This document shows, one piece after another, positions 46,307 through 54,211 of a stretch of DNA of 64,000 nucleotides. Both the position numbers and the translations under genes were made by a program. Within the stretch, counting starts at the first letter, position 1, and each line of letters opens with the position of its first letter. Location: the NCBI GenBank assembly GCA_014055465.1, contig WIAF01000005.1, positions 212,907-276,906 of the forward strand, in the 5' to 3' direction. The notes beneath the pieces were generated by a model that saw nothing but the letters and a program-made list of their open reading frames with translations, ran no database searches and had not been told where the DNA came from. This stretch comes from Nitrospira sp. CR1.1. Lineage in GTDB: Bacteria > Nitrospirota > Nitrospiria > Nitrospirales > Nitrospiraceae.

Positions 46307-46759
46307 GTGACCGATCAGACGACTTCGGCAAGCCCCGCTTCCTCCCTGCCTCCGACGGCCGAGCCAACGCCTTTTATCCGCCAACGGCCGGTCAGGATCA
46401 TTATCAACTCCTTCCTCGTCCTGTTCGTGGTCTCCCTGATCGCGTTCCGGTTCGTGCCAGGCTGGCTGGACCCGGATTTTTCCAAACATATCGAAAGCCA
46501 CCGTGTGATGGTGGGGATGGATCGTAAGCAAGTCCTGGATTCCTGGGGCTCGCCGAATACGATGAACGTGACCCATACCAGTGACGGGCTACGGCGAGAA
46601 GAATGGATCTTTGAAGACTGGGAAAGCCCGGCGGTCGTCAAACACCGGTATCTCTACTTTGAAGAAGGCAAGTTGATCGGCGGTCATTTCTCAGGGTCCG
46701 ACGTACGTCTGCCGCTGCCGACCGCCCCGGAACCGGTCAAACCGAAAGGCCACCCCTAG
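46307..46759 (+). CDS. Membrane-anchored SmpA/OmlA-like protein
   Basis: About 150 residues from GTG 46307, favoured by the ribosome site GGAAGG; ATG 46259 would lie at or before the likely transcription start (TTGACG near 46232). There is one transmembrane helix (INSFLVLFVVSLIAFRFVPGW). The remainder resembles BamE/SmpA lipid-binding domains: VMVGMDRKQVLDSWGSPNTMNVT, then REEWIFEDWE and YLYFEEGKLIG. Such domains assist outer-membrane assembly, but here it is inner-membrane anchored. Function inferred weakly. Confidence 0.75.
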   Translation: MTDQTTSASPASSLPPTAEPTPFIRQRPVRIIINSFLVLFVVSLIAFRFVPGWLDPDFSKHIESHRVMVGMDRKQVLDSWGSPNTMNVTHTSDGLRREEWIFEDWESPAVVKHRYLYFEEGKLIGGHFSGSDVRLPLPTAPEPVKPKGHP

Positions 46760-46806
46760 TCGGCGGATGCATGGGCGTCCGGCCTCACCACTCTCTTCTC
46801 CTCGAC

Positions 46807-47076
46807 TCAATCAGCCTCGCCGGTTGCCTCCCGGACTTGCAGAGCCAGACGGCTCAGGAGAATTTTCGCCCTGGGCCTGTCACGTTCTTCAACCATGACT
46901 CGACTACCCAGGAGCGCCACTCCGGGATACAGCGCGCCGATATGTTCATGCTGGACGGCATAGGAGATGCCGTTGCCGTCGAGTAGGCTCCGGATCAGCG
47001 CCAGCTCGCCGACATCCGCCGGCTCGCACAGCGTGACCAGAGGCTGAACACGTTCAGGATGATGCGGTAACGCCAC
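46807..47076 (-). CDS. DUF2007 family protein, 89 aa
   Basis: A small soluble protein matching DUF2007 (putative signal-transducing): VTLCEPADVGELALIRSLLDGNGISYAVQHEHIG, then VMVEERDRPRAKILL. Members bind an unknown ligand in a ferredoxin-like fold. A possible small ORF ends 23 nt upstream on the same strand. No regulatory site is evident. Confidence 0.85.
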   Translation of the reverse strand: MALPHHPERVQPLVTLCEPADVGELALIRSLLDGNGISYAVQHEHIGALYPGVALLGSRVMVEERDRPRAKILLSRLALQVREATGEAD

Positions 47077-47099
47077 AATCCCCCCTTCCCGCCAGGCTG

Positions 47100-47255
47100 C
47101 TATGCGCAGTCACCAAACAGGGCCTGCCAGGAACCGGCATCCCGAAGCTGCAAACAGCGCGTGATTCGTTGCAATTCACTCGGATGGCCAATACACTCAC
47201 GGAGGAGCACACACATGTCCCGGATACAGAAGGTAGCCTCGGACAAGGGGCACAT
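47100..47255 (-). CDS. Possible small Cys-containing ORF, 51 aa
   Basis: Begins MCPLSEATFCIRDMCVLLREC and contains five more or less regularly placed cysteines before the end (FGDCA). It lies 23 nt upstream of the DUF2007 gene on the same strand. No clear Shine-Dalgarno, and no family. It could be a real small protein or chance. Confidence 0.3.
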   Translation of the reverse strand: MCPLSEATFCIRDMCVLLRECIGHPSELQRITRCLQLRDAGSWQALFGDCA

Positions 47256-47309
47256 GACTCTACGGGGGATCGGCGTTGGCGCCATTGCCATCGGAATACA
47301 ACGGACAGC

Positions 47310-47594
47310 TTATGGGGTCTCGGTGATCTGTACGCGCCGGTCCTTCCCGGGCCCGCCGGACACAGTCAGAACGCGTTTCCATTCGCGAACTTGGTAGATG
47401 GCCCAGGCCTGCGGCTGATTCTTGTAAAACGCGTCCGGGTCTTCGCCGGACGCATTGAGGTAGATCGGCTCCGTAAACCCTTCTTCCAGCACATAGTCCA
47501 GCAAACAGTCGGTGGTAAACCCTTTCCCGTGCAGGGCCACCTCGGCAAGGAAGTTGAGAATCTCGTCGGAATCTTGAATGGTGATAGGCTTCAT
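47310..47594 (-). CDS. Hypothetical protein, 94 aa
   Basis: ATG 47594 begins MKPITIQDSDEILNFLAEVAL, a soluble alpha/beta protein with LEEGFTEPIYLNASGEDPDAFYKN. The ORF upstream of this ATG overlaps the divergent gene region and is not needed. No family is recognised. Coding potential is supported by its regular amphipathic pattern and its position between divergent genes. Confidence 0.65.
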   Translation of the reverse strand: MKPITIQDSDEILNFLAEVALHGKGFTTDCLLDYVLEEGFTEPIYLNASGEDPDAFYKNQPQAWAIYQVREWKRVLTVSGGPGKDRRVQITETP

Positions 47595-47641
47595 CTGACC
47601 AGTGGCTGATTGTAGCCAGTAGGAATGAAGGAAGGCAAGGC

Positions 47642-48394
47642 ATGGCACAGAAGAGATTGACCCGTCTGCAATTTCTCGAGCGACTGTTATCCCTGATGGA
47701 TCAGAAGCACCATTGGGCCTGGCCGATTATCATGGGACCGGGAATCACCAAGGCCCAGTTGAAGCTCCACTACCAACAGGAGTGCCTGGTCTACGTTCGG
47801 GATTTTCCCGTCCTGCTGGCCCGGGTGCACGGGCAAAACCCGCCTCCGGACGTGCGGCGCATGTTGGCCGAGAATATTTACGAGGAAGATACCGGCGGTC
47901 TCTCCTTCGGGCGGTCTCATCCAGAACTCTTTCATGAGATGATGCGGGGGTTGGGATTCGACAGCCGGGTGTTTCTCAGAGCCACGCTCCTCCCGGCCAG
48001 CGCCCGCTACCGACGATGGCTAGAAAAAGTTACGGCCAGCCGTGATTGGGTGGTTGGCGCGGCCGCCCTCGCGGTGTTTGTCGAGGGCAGCAGAAAAGAC
48101 CGTCAGGAAATTCAGGAACCCTCCAAGCCAAAAACCGAGGCCGAAATCGAAGCCTATATCGACGCCCATCCTCTCATTCGTCATCACAAGATCGAGCGGC
48201 AGCATATGGATCTCATACGCGCGCACCAGAAGGTAGAGGCAGGACATAGACAGGACGCGTATACGATGGTCGTCACCTATGCGGACAGCAGAAACCGCCA
48301 AAATGCCGTGCTGGCCTGCGTGAAGCAAGGGCTGACGCTGTGGAAGGCCTACCGCGACGGCATCGCCAAAGCGTGTAAATTGACCAAGTCATGA
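47642..48394 (+). CDS. Heme-oxygenase-like diiron/iron-containing redox protein
   Basis: This 250-residue all-helical protein resembles the TenA/PqqC/CADD group (iron-containing redox enzymes). Conserved segments are WAWPIIMGPGITKAQLKLHYQQ, LAENIYEEDTGG and HPELFHEMMRGLGF, carrying the Glu/His residues that hold iron in heme-oxygenase-like oxidases, and DAYTMVVTYADSRNRQ. Such proteins oxidise or cleave small substrates. Its stop overlaps the start of a sulfatase-modifying-factor-family gene by 4 nt, which suggests a joint task. Substrate unknown. Confidence 0.8.
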   Translation: MAQKRLTRLQFLERLLSLMDQKHHWAWPIIMGPGITKAQLKLHYQQECLVYVRDFPVLLARVHGQNPPPDVRRMLAENIYEEDTGGLSFGRSHPELFHEMMRGLGFDSRVFLRATLLPASARYRRWLEKVTASRDWVVGAAALAVFVEGSRKDRQEIQEPSKPKTEAEIEAYIDAHPLIRHHKIERQHMDLIRAHQKVEAGHRQDAYTMVVTYADSRNRQNAVLACVKQGLTLWKAYRDGIAKACKLTKS

Positions 48395-49287
48395 GGATGC
48401 CAGACGTCTGCTGCCGGTTGCTGCCACTCTGCCTCGTCATCATCTTGGGTCTGCATGAGGCTGCTCGGGCATCTTTCTCACCCGACAACATGGTGCTGAT
48501 TCCAGCCGGTGAATTCACCATGGGGGCCTCACCTGACAACGGCGGCCTTCCGGATGAACAACCGATACGCCTGGTCTACCTGGGGGCGTTCTGGATCGAC
48601 CGGTACGAAGTCACCAATGCCGCCTATTTGCAATTCGTTCAAGCCACGAGCTATCAAGCCCCAGCGAATACGGCTGCGAACCTAACTTTATGGGAACACA
48701 ACCGGCCACGTCCGGGTATCGAGCACCATCCGGTCGTGAATGTGAGCTGGCTTGATGCCGTCGCATTCTGTCACTGGGCGGACAAACGGCTGCCGACGGA
48801 AGCGGAATGGGAAAAGGCCGCGCGAGGAACCGACGGGCGGGTTTACCCCTGGGGCAATGCTTGGGACTTCGCCAACGGAAACAGCGCAAGCTACTGGGCC
48901 GGGAAAACCGTGCAGTTTGCGGACAGTACGGAATGGGACGCGTTCTGGATCAAAGGCCTCGGCGCGGAAATCTCCAAGGCGAAGGGGCTCAACGGTGAAA
49001 TCCTCACGCTGCCTGTCGGCAGTTTTCCCGCCGGCGCCAGCCCCTATGGGGTTCTGGACATGGCAGGCAATGCCGCCGAATGGGTGCAAGACTGGTACAA
49101 CCCCAACCACTACCGCTCAGCGCCGCTCACGAACCCTCAGGGCCCCGAGCGGGGCGCGATTAAGGCCATGCGCGGAGGATCCTGGCTCAAACCGGCGATC
49201 AGCTTACGCACCTCCGATCGTGATTGGGGCACAATGGATAGCCACCCTTCCGGGACCGGATTCCGTTGCGCCAGGGACAGCTACTAG
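48391..49287 (+). CDS. Formylglycine-generating-enzyme family protein (SUMF1), exported
   Basis: This 298-residue protein has a signal peptide (LLPLCLVIILGLHEAARA). The FGE-sulfatase domain has MVLIPAGEFTMGAS, FWIDRYEVTNAAYLQFV, HPVVNVSWLDAVAFCHWADKR, LPTEAEWEKAARG, MAGNAAEWVQDWY and GFRCARDS. The two Cys near the C-terminus of true copper-dependent FGEs are not both seen: only GFRCA is present. It may thus be a non-FGE member, such as a chaperone or regulatory protein. It overlaps the upstream diiron-like gene by 4 nt. No sulfatase gene is near. Confidence 0.88.
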   Translation: MRMPDVCCRLLPLCLVIILGLHEAARASFSPDNMVLIPAGEFTMGASPDNGGLPDEQPIRLVYLGAFWIDRYEVTNAAYLQFVQATSYQAPANTAANLTLWEHNRPRPGIEHHPVVNVSWLDAVAFCHWADKRLPTEAEWEKAARGTDGRVYPWGNAWDFANGNSASYWAGKTVQFADSTEWDAFWIKGLGAEISKAKGLNGEILTLPVGSFPAGASPYGVLDMAGNAAEWVQDWYNPNHYRSAPLTNPQGPERGAIKAMRGGSWLKPAISLRTSDRDWGTMDSHPSGTGFRCARDSY

Positions 49288-49449
49288 CTCAAGCCATTCC
49301 ACCATCTGCGCCGTCTCTGGGACCACAAGCCCTCCGCCCCTTCCCTTGCCGAATTTCAGGAGATTCTAGGTCGCCCGGCCTTCAACCGCTATACTGAGCT
49401 TACGAGCGGTATCTTCATACTGCGCAAACTTGATCGGTCAAACGCCGTT

Positions 49450-50199
49450 ATGGCATCCCAGGTCTCTCACGCTGCTGACGCCCGCTTGGAACCGACTTTC
49501 CGGGTCCTGCTGGCCGACGATTCGCCTGAATCCCAAGCCTTGGTCCGATGCTATCTTCAAGCACCTCTTTATCACGTTGAGGTCGTCGGAAACGGAGAAG
49601 AAGCGGCCGCCCTGTTCCAGTCTAAGCCGTTTGACCTTGTCCTCATCGATCAACAGATGCCGGTCATGGACGGCTTCGCCGCGACACGCTTGATTCGCAC
49701 CTGGGAATCTTCTCATCAGCATACTCCGGCGACTATTCTGGCCTTGACCGCGGATGCATCCCTTGAAGCGCAGGAACAGGGTCAGGCGGCAGGATGCACG
49801 GGGTTCTTAGCCAAGCCGATTTCCAAAGAACGGCTTTTCGATGCGTTGAGGACCCATTGCGCACCCTCCCCGAGAAGACGCATCACGGCTCAGGACAATC
49901 CTTCCGCCGGCATCGCGGCCCTCATCGACGAAGAAGTCGCGCGGCGCCGTCCCCTCTTTCTCGACAATCGCCGTCAAGACGTGGACCGGATGCAGGACGC
50001 CATCGAACGTGGAGACTACGAGACCATCCGGAGCATGGGACATCGCATCAAAGGCTTGGCCGGATCCTACGGATTTCCCGACATCGGTCAGGCAGGGGCA
50101 CAGTTGGAGCAAGCAGGGAAAGACCACGACCGTGCCTTAATCCGCCGGACGATCGATCAGTTGGCCGCGATCCTTGCCCGGGCCAAGCAGGCCGTATGA
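49450..50199 (+). CDS. Response regulator with C-terminal HPt domain
   Basis: This 249-residue protein has a receiver domain at about residues 17-135 (VLLADDSPESQALVRC, phospho-Asp in LVLIDQQMPVMDG, FLAKPIS). An HPt domain at about 165-245 has the phospho-His in MGHRIKGLAGSYGF. It is the free C-terminal half of a hybrid-kinase phosphorelay, able to pass phosphate from its own Asp or another kinase to a further regulator. The next gene is another receiver protein, 38 nt downstream, its likely partner. TATACT at about 49391 may be part of the promoter. Confidence 0.92.
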   Translation: MASQVSHAADARLEPTFRVLLADDSPESQALVRCYLQAPLYHVEVVGNGEEAAALFQSKPFDLVLIDQQMPVMDGFAATRLIRTWESSHQHTPATILALTADASLEAQEQGQAAGCTGFLAKPISKERLFDALRTHCAPSPRRRITAQDNPSAGIAALIDEEVARRRPLFLDNRRQDVDRMQDAIERGDYETIRSMGHRIKGLAGSYGFPDIGQAGAQLEQAGKDHDRALIRRTIDQLAAILARAKQAV

Positions 50200-50237
50200 A
50201 CGGATTTCAAGAAAGACAGTAGAGGAAAACTTCGACC

Positions 50238-50882
50238 ATGAGCATTCTCATCATCGACGACTTTCAGGAGGAACGGGACCTGCTCCACGCCATCCTTCAC
50301 CGTGCAGGATTCGGCCCGCTCCTTCCGGTTGCCACCGCGCAGGAGGGACTGACCCTCCTCGGGATCGGCAAACGTGGAAAGCCCGGGAACGGCATCGATC
50401 TCGTGCTCATGGATCTCGAAATGCCCGGGATCGATGGACTAGACGCCTGCCAGAGAATCCGGATGGAGGAACAGCTCCAGGGCCTGCCCATCATCATCAT
50501 TACGGCCCATACGTCAGAGCAAGATATTCAGGCGGCCTATACGGCCGGTGCCACGGACTATATTCGTAAACCCGTCATTCCAGTCGAACTGCTGGCGCGA
50601 GCCGCCACGGCACTGAGCCTGAAACAAGAAATCGACGCGCGAAAATTGCGGGAACAGGAACTGCTTGAACGGACCAAAGAACTCGACCATGCGTTCGAAC
50701 ACATCACCACACTCCATGGCACCGTGCAGATTTGCGCCAAGTGCAAACGTGTGAAGACTGATGGATCATATTGGCAGCGTATTGAAGACTACTTACGCCG
50801 GCTGGCTCGTTCGAAGGTGACGGAAGGGATCTGCGACTCCTGCATGCATCAAGCCTACCCCCATCTGAACCGGATGCCCTAG
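50238..50882 (+). CDS. Response regulator with C-terminal zinc-knuckle domain
   Basis: A 214-residue protein. The receiver domain spans residues 1-125 (ILIIDDFQEERD, phospho-Asp in LVLMDLEMPGIDG, YIRKPV). A coiled linker leads to a short domain ICAKCKRVKTDGSYWQRIEDYL then GICDSCM, with two CxxC pairs likely binding zinc. This module is common at the end of response regulators and histidine kinases. It is probably the downstream receiver of the upstream REC-HPt protein. Its TAG stop forms the boundary of a palindromic repeat element. Confidence 0.9.
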   Translation: MSILIIDDFQEERDLLHAILHRAGFGPLLPVATAQEGLTLLGIGKRGKPGNGIDLVLMDLEMPGIDGLDACQRIRMEEQLQGLPIIIITAHTSEQDIQAAYTAGATDYIRKPVIPVELLARAATALSLKQEIDARKLREQELLERTKELDHAFEHITTLHGTVQICAKCKRVKTDGSYWQRIEDYLRRLARSKVTEGICDSCMHQAYPHLNRMP

Positions 50883-51006
50883 CAGGCTGTTGACAAAGGC
50901 CGCCTGCGGCGTTCTCGCGGCGCTCAGAGGCTCACCGTACGGCACGAGTACGATTCGCCTCTTCACTTGCTGCGGCCTTGCCGGACCGCCTTTCTCAACA
51001 GCCTGC
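50882..51006. repeat. MITE/REP-like palindromic element, copy 2 (uninterrupted)
   Basis: Terminal inverted repeats GCAGGCTGTTGACAAAGGC and GCCTTTCTCAACAGCCTGC bracket GC-rich internal blocks (GTTCTCGC, TCACCGTAC, CTTGCTGCGGCC). The element starts at the G of the upstream TAG stop codon. The 9983-10171 copy has the same blocks and likewise starts at a stop codon. It has no ORF, so a transposase or RAYT-like protein must act in trans. Confidence 0.75.
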
Positions 51007-51085
51007 GGCGCATTCTGCGAGCGTCTGTAGTTTGTCAACGCACTGCTACCCGCTCAGATCCAACCACTTTGTGAGGACTCGGCAG

Positions 51086-51751
51086 TCACTTCGCGCCGGC
51101 CGACAAGACAAACGCCACCGCCTCGATGCGCACGACCGGCATGATCAGGCCAAGCCCTTCGACGTCGTGGGAAAAATCGTAGACAAGGGATTCCTCCTGG
51201 ATCAGCCTGCCGCACATGACCACATCAATCTCGATCCGATCCCCCCGTTGAAGCCTGGCCTTGAGATCGGCAGTCGCTTCACCTGCCGAAACGATCAGTG
51301 TCGCCGGCAGATCTTCATGTTTGAATCGCACCTCACCCCATGCCGTGCGGTGGAACTTCGGACCCAACGCGACACGAAATCCTCCTTCGTCTTCGTCAAA
51401 CCGCGACAGTTCGCCAAGCCAGGCCACGGTCACCACCCATTGCAACGGTTCCTTTCCTTCGCGCCGGGCATCACGGTCACGGTTCAAGGCAAACAGTCGC
51501 TCGTCGAGGCCCGGATCATGATGCCCATGACCATGGATCTGAGCCCAGTCGGGAGGCGATCCATCCAGCGCTGCAAGAAACTGTTCGATGGGTTCACGAT
51601 CGAGAAGGAGATGGCTGTCAGAAGGAAGGGTCGCCAGCGCTGCGGACAGGGTCGTATGTAACGGACGCAGCGGAGAGGGTATTTCGGCCGAAACGGTAGC
51701 TGGCATCAACCCGGCCAGCACCAGCAAGGCCATGGCAAGAGGCGTCCACAC
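51086..51751 (-). CDS. Hypothetical exported protein, about 221 aa
   Basis: The start is taken at GTG 51751 (GAGGAG 10 nt upstream); ATG 51733 is possible. The signal peptide is MALLVLAGLMPATVSAEIP-like. The mature domain has a His-rich patch (IHGHGHHDPGLD) and beta-rich segments (EEESLVYDFSHDVEGLGL not contiguous with it). No family recognised. It lies 20 nt after the preceding gene on the same strand and may be cotranscribed. Residues LLLDREPIEQFLAAL suggest an amphipathic helix. Confidence 0.7.
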   Translation of the reverse strand: MWTPLAMALLVLAGLMPATVSAEIPSPLRPLHTTLSAALATLPSDSHLLLDREPIEQFLAALDGSPPDWAQIHGHGHHDPGLDERLFALNRDRDARREGKEPLQWVVTVAWLGELSRFDEDEGGFRVALGPKFHRTAWGEVRFKHEDLPATLIVSAGEATADLKARLQRGDRIEIDVVMCGRLIQEESLVYDFSHDVEGLGLIMPVVRIEAVAFVLSAGAK

Positions 51752-51770
51752 GTGGAAGCAACTCCTCGTC

Positions 51771-52094
51771 TCAGGCGGCGGTGAGCGGCAGGCTGCGAAA
51801 TAACTCCCCGAGCTCGCGGGTCGCGGGTTGGTCCCAGGACAACACACCTGCCTCTACCAACACTTGCAGCCGGGGCGCAGGATCCAATCGAAGCAACAAC
51901 TCGGCATTCAGAGACTGGGACTGTAACACCTGCGCGTACACCCCGATCCAGGACTCAACGACCGCCCGCAGTCCGGGATCAGTCGCTTTCATCCGGCCCA
52001 GCCGGACTTCCTGCAACAATTTGATCAACGGGTCTGATTGGAGAAGCGTGCCGATTGCACGACGCAGTTGCTCTTCGTGATCATCCATCATCAA
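51771..52094 (-). CDS. Hypothetical protein, 107 aa
   Basis: A soluble, helix-rich protein (HEEQLRRAIGTLLQ, LKLLQEVRLGRMKAT-like segments). It begins with three Met codons (MMMDDHEEQL), so the exact start is uncertain by two codons. It precedes the exported protein gene on the same strand with a 19-nt gap. No family recognised. Confidence 0.65.
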   Translation of the reverse strand: MMMDDHEEQLRRAIGTLLQSDPLIKLLQEVRLGRMKATDPGLRAVVESWIGVYAQVLQSQSLNAELLLRLDPAPRLQVLVEAGVLSWDQPATRELGELFRSLPLTAA

Positions 52095-52119
52095 TGACTC
52101 GAATTCCCCGGTGTCGTGA

Positions 52120-52347
52120 TTAATTCATGGAGCAGGCGCCCGGACCCCGCGGATCTCCACAGGAGCCGCATCCGCCGCCGGAATTCGAGACCACCGGCCA
52201 TCCGCCGGTTGCCCCGACCCCGAATGCGGAAAACTGTTTATTCAACGTCGTCCCCTTGCACGAAGGACAAGCCGGCACAGTCTGTCCCTGCACGATGAGT
52301 TCGAAGCGGTGGTTGCATTCCTGGCAGACGTATTCGAAGATGGGCAT
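52120..52347 (-). CDS. FmdB-family zinc-ribbon protein, 75 aa
   Basis: A 75-residue protein beginning MPIFEYVCQECNHRFELIVQ, the FmdB zinc-ribbon (C8, C11, C27, C30) of small regulatory proteins. The C-terminus adds a second Cys cluster (GGGCGSCGDPRGPGAC). It has Shine-Dalgarno AAGGAG and a near-consensus promoter (TTGCGA-18-TATAAT). FmdB-like proteins are linked to formamide or amide metabolism regulation, but this small form is widespread with unknown targets. Confidence 0.92.
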   Translation of the reverse strand: MPIFEYVCQECNHRFELIVQGQTVPACPSCKGTTLNKQFSAFGVGATGGWPVVSNSGGGCGSCGDPRGPGACSMN

Positions 52348-52374
52348 GGGGCTGTACTCCTTAGAATTTGAAAT

Positions 52375-52404
52375 ATTATAAGTAAGGCCAATTCACTTTC
52401 GCAA
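52375..52404 (-). promoter_or_regulatory. Promoter of FmdB-family gene
   Basis: On the minus strand TTGCGA, an 18-nt spacer and a perfect TATAAT, 27 nt before the ATG at 52347. Confidence 0.65.
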
Positions 52405-52428
52405 TCCTCAGCCGACAGGAGTCCACAC

Positions 52429-52683
52429 ATGTGGTCAGAAGATAAATCGTTCGTGTTTCGCATCAGTCTGGAAGCGCAATTCCCCGACGATTACGAGGGG
52501 CCCCACGATGAGCAGGCCTGGCTAAGGGAGTGGGAACTGCAAATCAAGCCGGTCCTTATCAAGAACCTGTTTGACACGTTGCGGGAATATCCCGCCTGGA
52601 AATCACACGTCAGGAACCGCGGCAAATCGCCGACTGAGGAAATTGAAGTCGCCATGGTCCGTGATTTTTCGCCAGCCCCGTAG
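52429..52683 (+). CDS. Hypothetical protein, 84 aa
   Basis: Begins MWSEDKSFVFRISLEAQFPDDYEGPHDEQAWLREW, a small acidic soluble protein with a Trp/Glu-rich helix and a closing VAMVRDFSP strand. No family. It precedes hemW on the same strand by 16 nt, so the pair may be cotranscribed. Its role in heme-related functions is not shown. Confidence 0.7.
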   Translation: MWSEDKSFVFRISLEAQFPDDYEGPHDEQAWLREWELQIKPVLIKNLFDTLREYPAWKSHVRNRGKSPTEEIEVAMVRDFSPAP

Positions 52684-52699
52684 GCGCGTTGAGTCAGGT

Positions 52700-53851
52700 A
52701 TGCCACAGGCCACCCCTCAGGGTCTCTACATTCACATTCCCTTCTGTCATCAGCGCTGTCATTTTTGCGCCTTCTACCTGGAAATTCACCAGGCGCGCGC
52801 CGCGGAAGAGTTTGTGGCCTCGCTATTGACGGAACTGCGCTTGCATGGCGAACGCGGCCTATTGGGACCGGCCCCGCTGGATTCGATCTATTTCGGGGGC
52901 GGAACGCCGACCACACTTTCGTCCCGGCAACTCACGACGATCCTGGCAACAAGCGTGCAGGCCTTCGGCCTGGCGCCCGATGCCGAGGTCACCGTGGAAG
53001 CCCATCCGGGATCGGTCACGCGGGACAGCCTGGCGTATCTCAATGAAGCCGGATTCACCCGCGTCAGCTTCGGCGCCGAATCGATGGAGCAAACTGAATT
53101 GGATCGCATCGGACGCCCGGGGTCTCCCATCAACACGGTCCACATCATGGCTGTTGCGCGCGAAGCCGGCTTCACCAACATCAATCTCGATCTCATGTAC
53201 GGGCTGCCGGGCCAGACGATGGAGAGTTGGGCCTCTTCGTTGCGGCGGATCATTGACCTGACTCCCGCTCACCTGTCTTGTTATGCCTTGACCATTGAGG
53301 AAGGCACTCACCTCCAGACCGCCATTCAACGCGGCCTCGTCCCCGCCCCTGATGAAGAACTGCAAAACCGGATGGAAGACCTGGCGGAAGAGATCCTCTG
53401 CCGGGCAGGCTACGACCGCTACGAAGTTTCAAACTATTGCCGACCCGGATTCGCCAGCCGGCATAACCGGCTCCACTGGACCGGCGGGAATTACCTTGGC
53501 GTCGGTCCCAGCGCGCAATCCTATATCCGAGGGCGGCGATTCGGAAATGTGAGCGATCTGGCAGCTTACAAGGCAGCGCTGAAGAATGGCCGACTCCCGC
53601 TTTCGGAATCCGAACACCTCACACCGGCGCATGATAGTTGTGAACAGCTGGTCTTTGGGCTACGCCTCATCAACGGCATTTCACTGAAGCAGACGGGAGC
53701 CCTGTCATTCCCTGAACTCCTGCAGGAAGTGGACACATTGCTGGCGGAGGACCTGCTCGTACGCACCGGCGATGTGGTTCGACTCACCACGAGAGGAAGG
53801 CGGTATGCCGATACGGTGGCAGTCGCCCTCTTGGCGAGCCTGAATGAATAG
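52700..53851 (+). CDS. hemW: Radical SAM heme chaperone HemW
   Basis: About 383 residues from ATG 52700, the first Met of the conserved YIHIPFC block. It has C16, C20 and C23 (CX3CX2C) for a 4Fe-4S cluster. HemN/HemW-type blocks are present: YFGGGTPT, VSFGAESM, NINLDLMYGLPGQT and the C-terminal HNRLHWTGGNYLGVGPSA. The family delivers heme to membrane enzymes; it lacks the N-terminal extra Cys of true HemN coproporphyrinogen oxidase. The first ORF extension at 52571 overlaps the preceding gene and is not used. Confidence 0.93.
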   Translation: MPQATPQGLYIHIPFCHQRCHFCAFYLEIHQARAAEEFVASLLTELRLHGERGLLGPAPLDSIYFGGGTPTTLSSRQLTTILATSVQAFGLAPDAEVTVEAHPGSVTRDSLAYLNEAGFTRVSFGAESMEQTELDRIGRPGSPINTVHIMAVAREAGFTNINLDLMYGLPGQTMESWASSLRRIIDLTPAHLSCYALTIEEGTHLQTAIQRGLVPAPDEELQNRMEDLAEEILCRAGYDRYEVSNYCRPGFASRHNRLHWTGGNYLGVGPSAQSYIRGRRFGNVSDLAAYKAALKNGRLPLSESEHLTPAHDSCEQLVFGLRLINGISLKQTGALSFPELLQEVDTLLAEDLLVRTGDVVRLTTRGRRYADTVAVALLASLNE

Positions 53852-53925
53852 CTGCATATCCTTGTCCCATTGACTTCCATCCCCGGCAGAGGAGAGACTG
53901 AAGTGTTGAAAGGAGACTTCTTCCC

Positions 53926-54123
53926 ATGCCCGTGAATATGGATCCCGGCAAACGTCGCCGTCGCCAACCGGTCGAGCCCGCCGCGCCCCCATCCGATCAA
54001 GAGACGGCTCACGTCAAGCGATTCGGAGAGGATACGGAAGCAGATCGTGAAAAGGCGATCGCGGAAGCCGAGTTAAAGAATTTGTGGGATGCGACTGAAG
54101 TCATCGACATGGATAGCTGGTAA
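53926..54123 (+). CDS. Hypothetical protein, 65 aa
   Basis: Begins MPVNMDPGKRRRRQPVEPAAP, with a basic N-terminus and an acidic helix-rich end (ADREKAIAEAELKNLWDATEV). The ribosome site is GAAAGGAG, 13 nt upstream of the ATG. No family. Small, soluble; function unknown. Confidence 0.6.
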   Translation: MPVNMDPGKRRRRQPVEPAAPPSDQETAHVKRFGEDTEADREKAIAEAELKNLWDATEVIDMDSW

Positions 54124-54211
54124 CCCCGTCCGGCACGTATACGCGGCGCCATCTCCGTTTCGCAGAATCCCTCTCCCGGCAGGTATTCCACTCACTGAAC
54201 ACGACGCAGCG

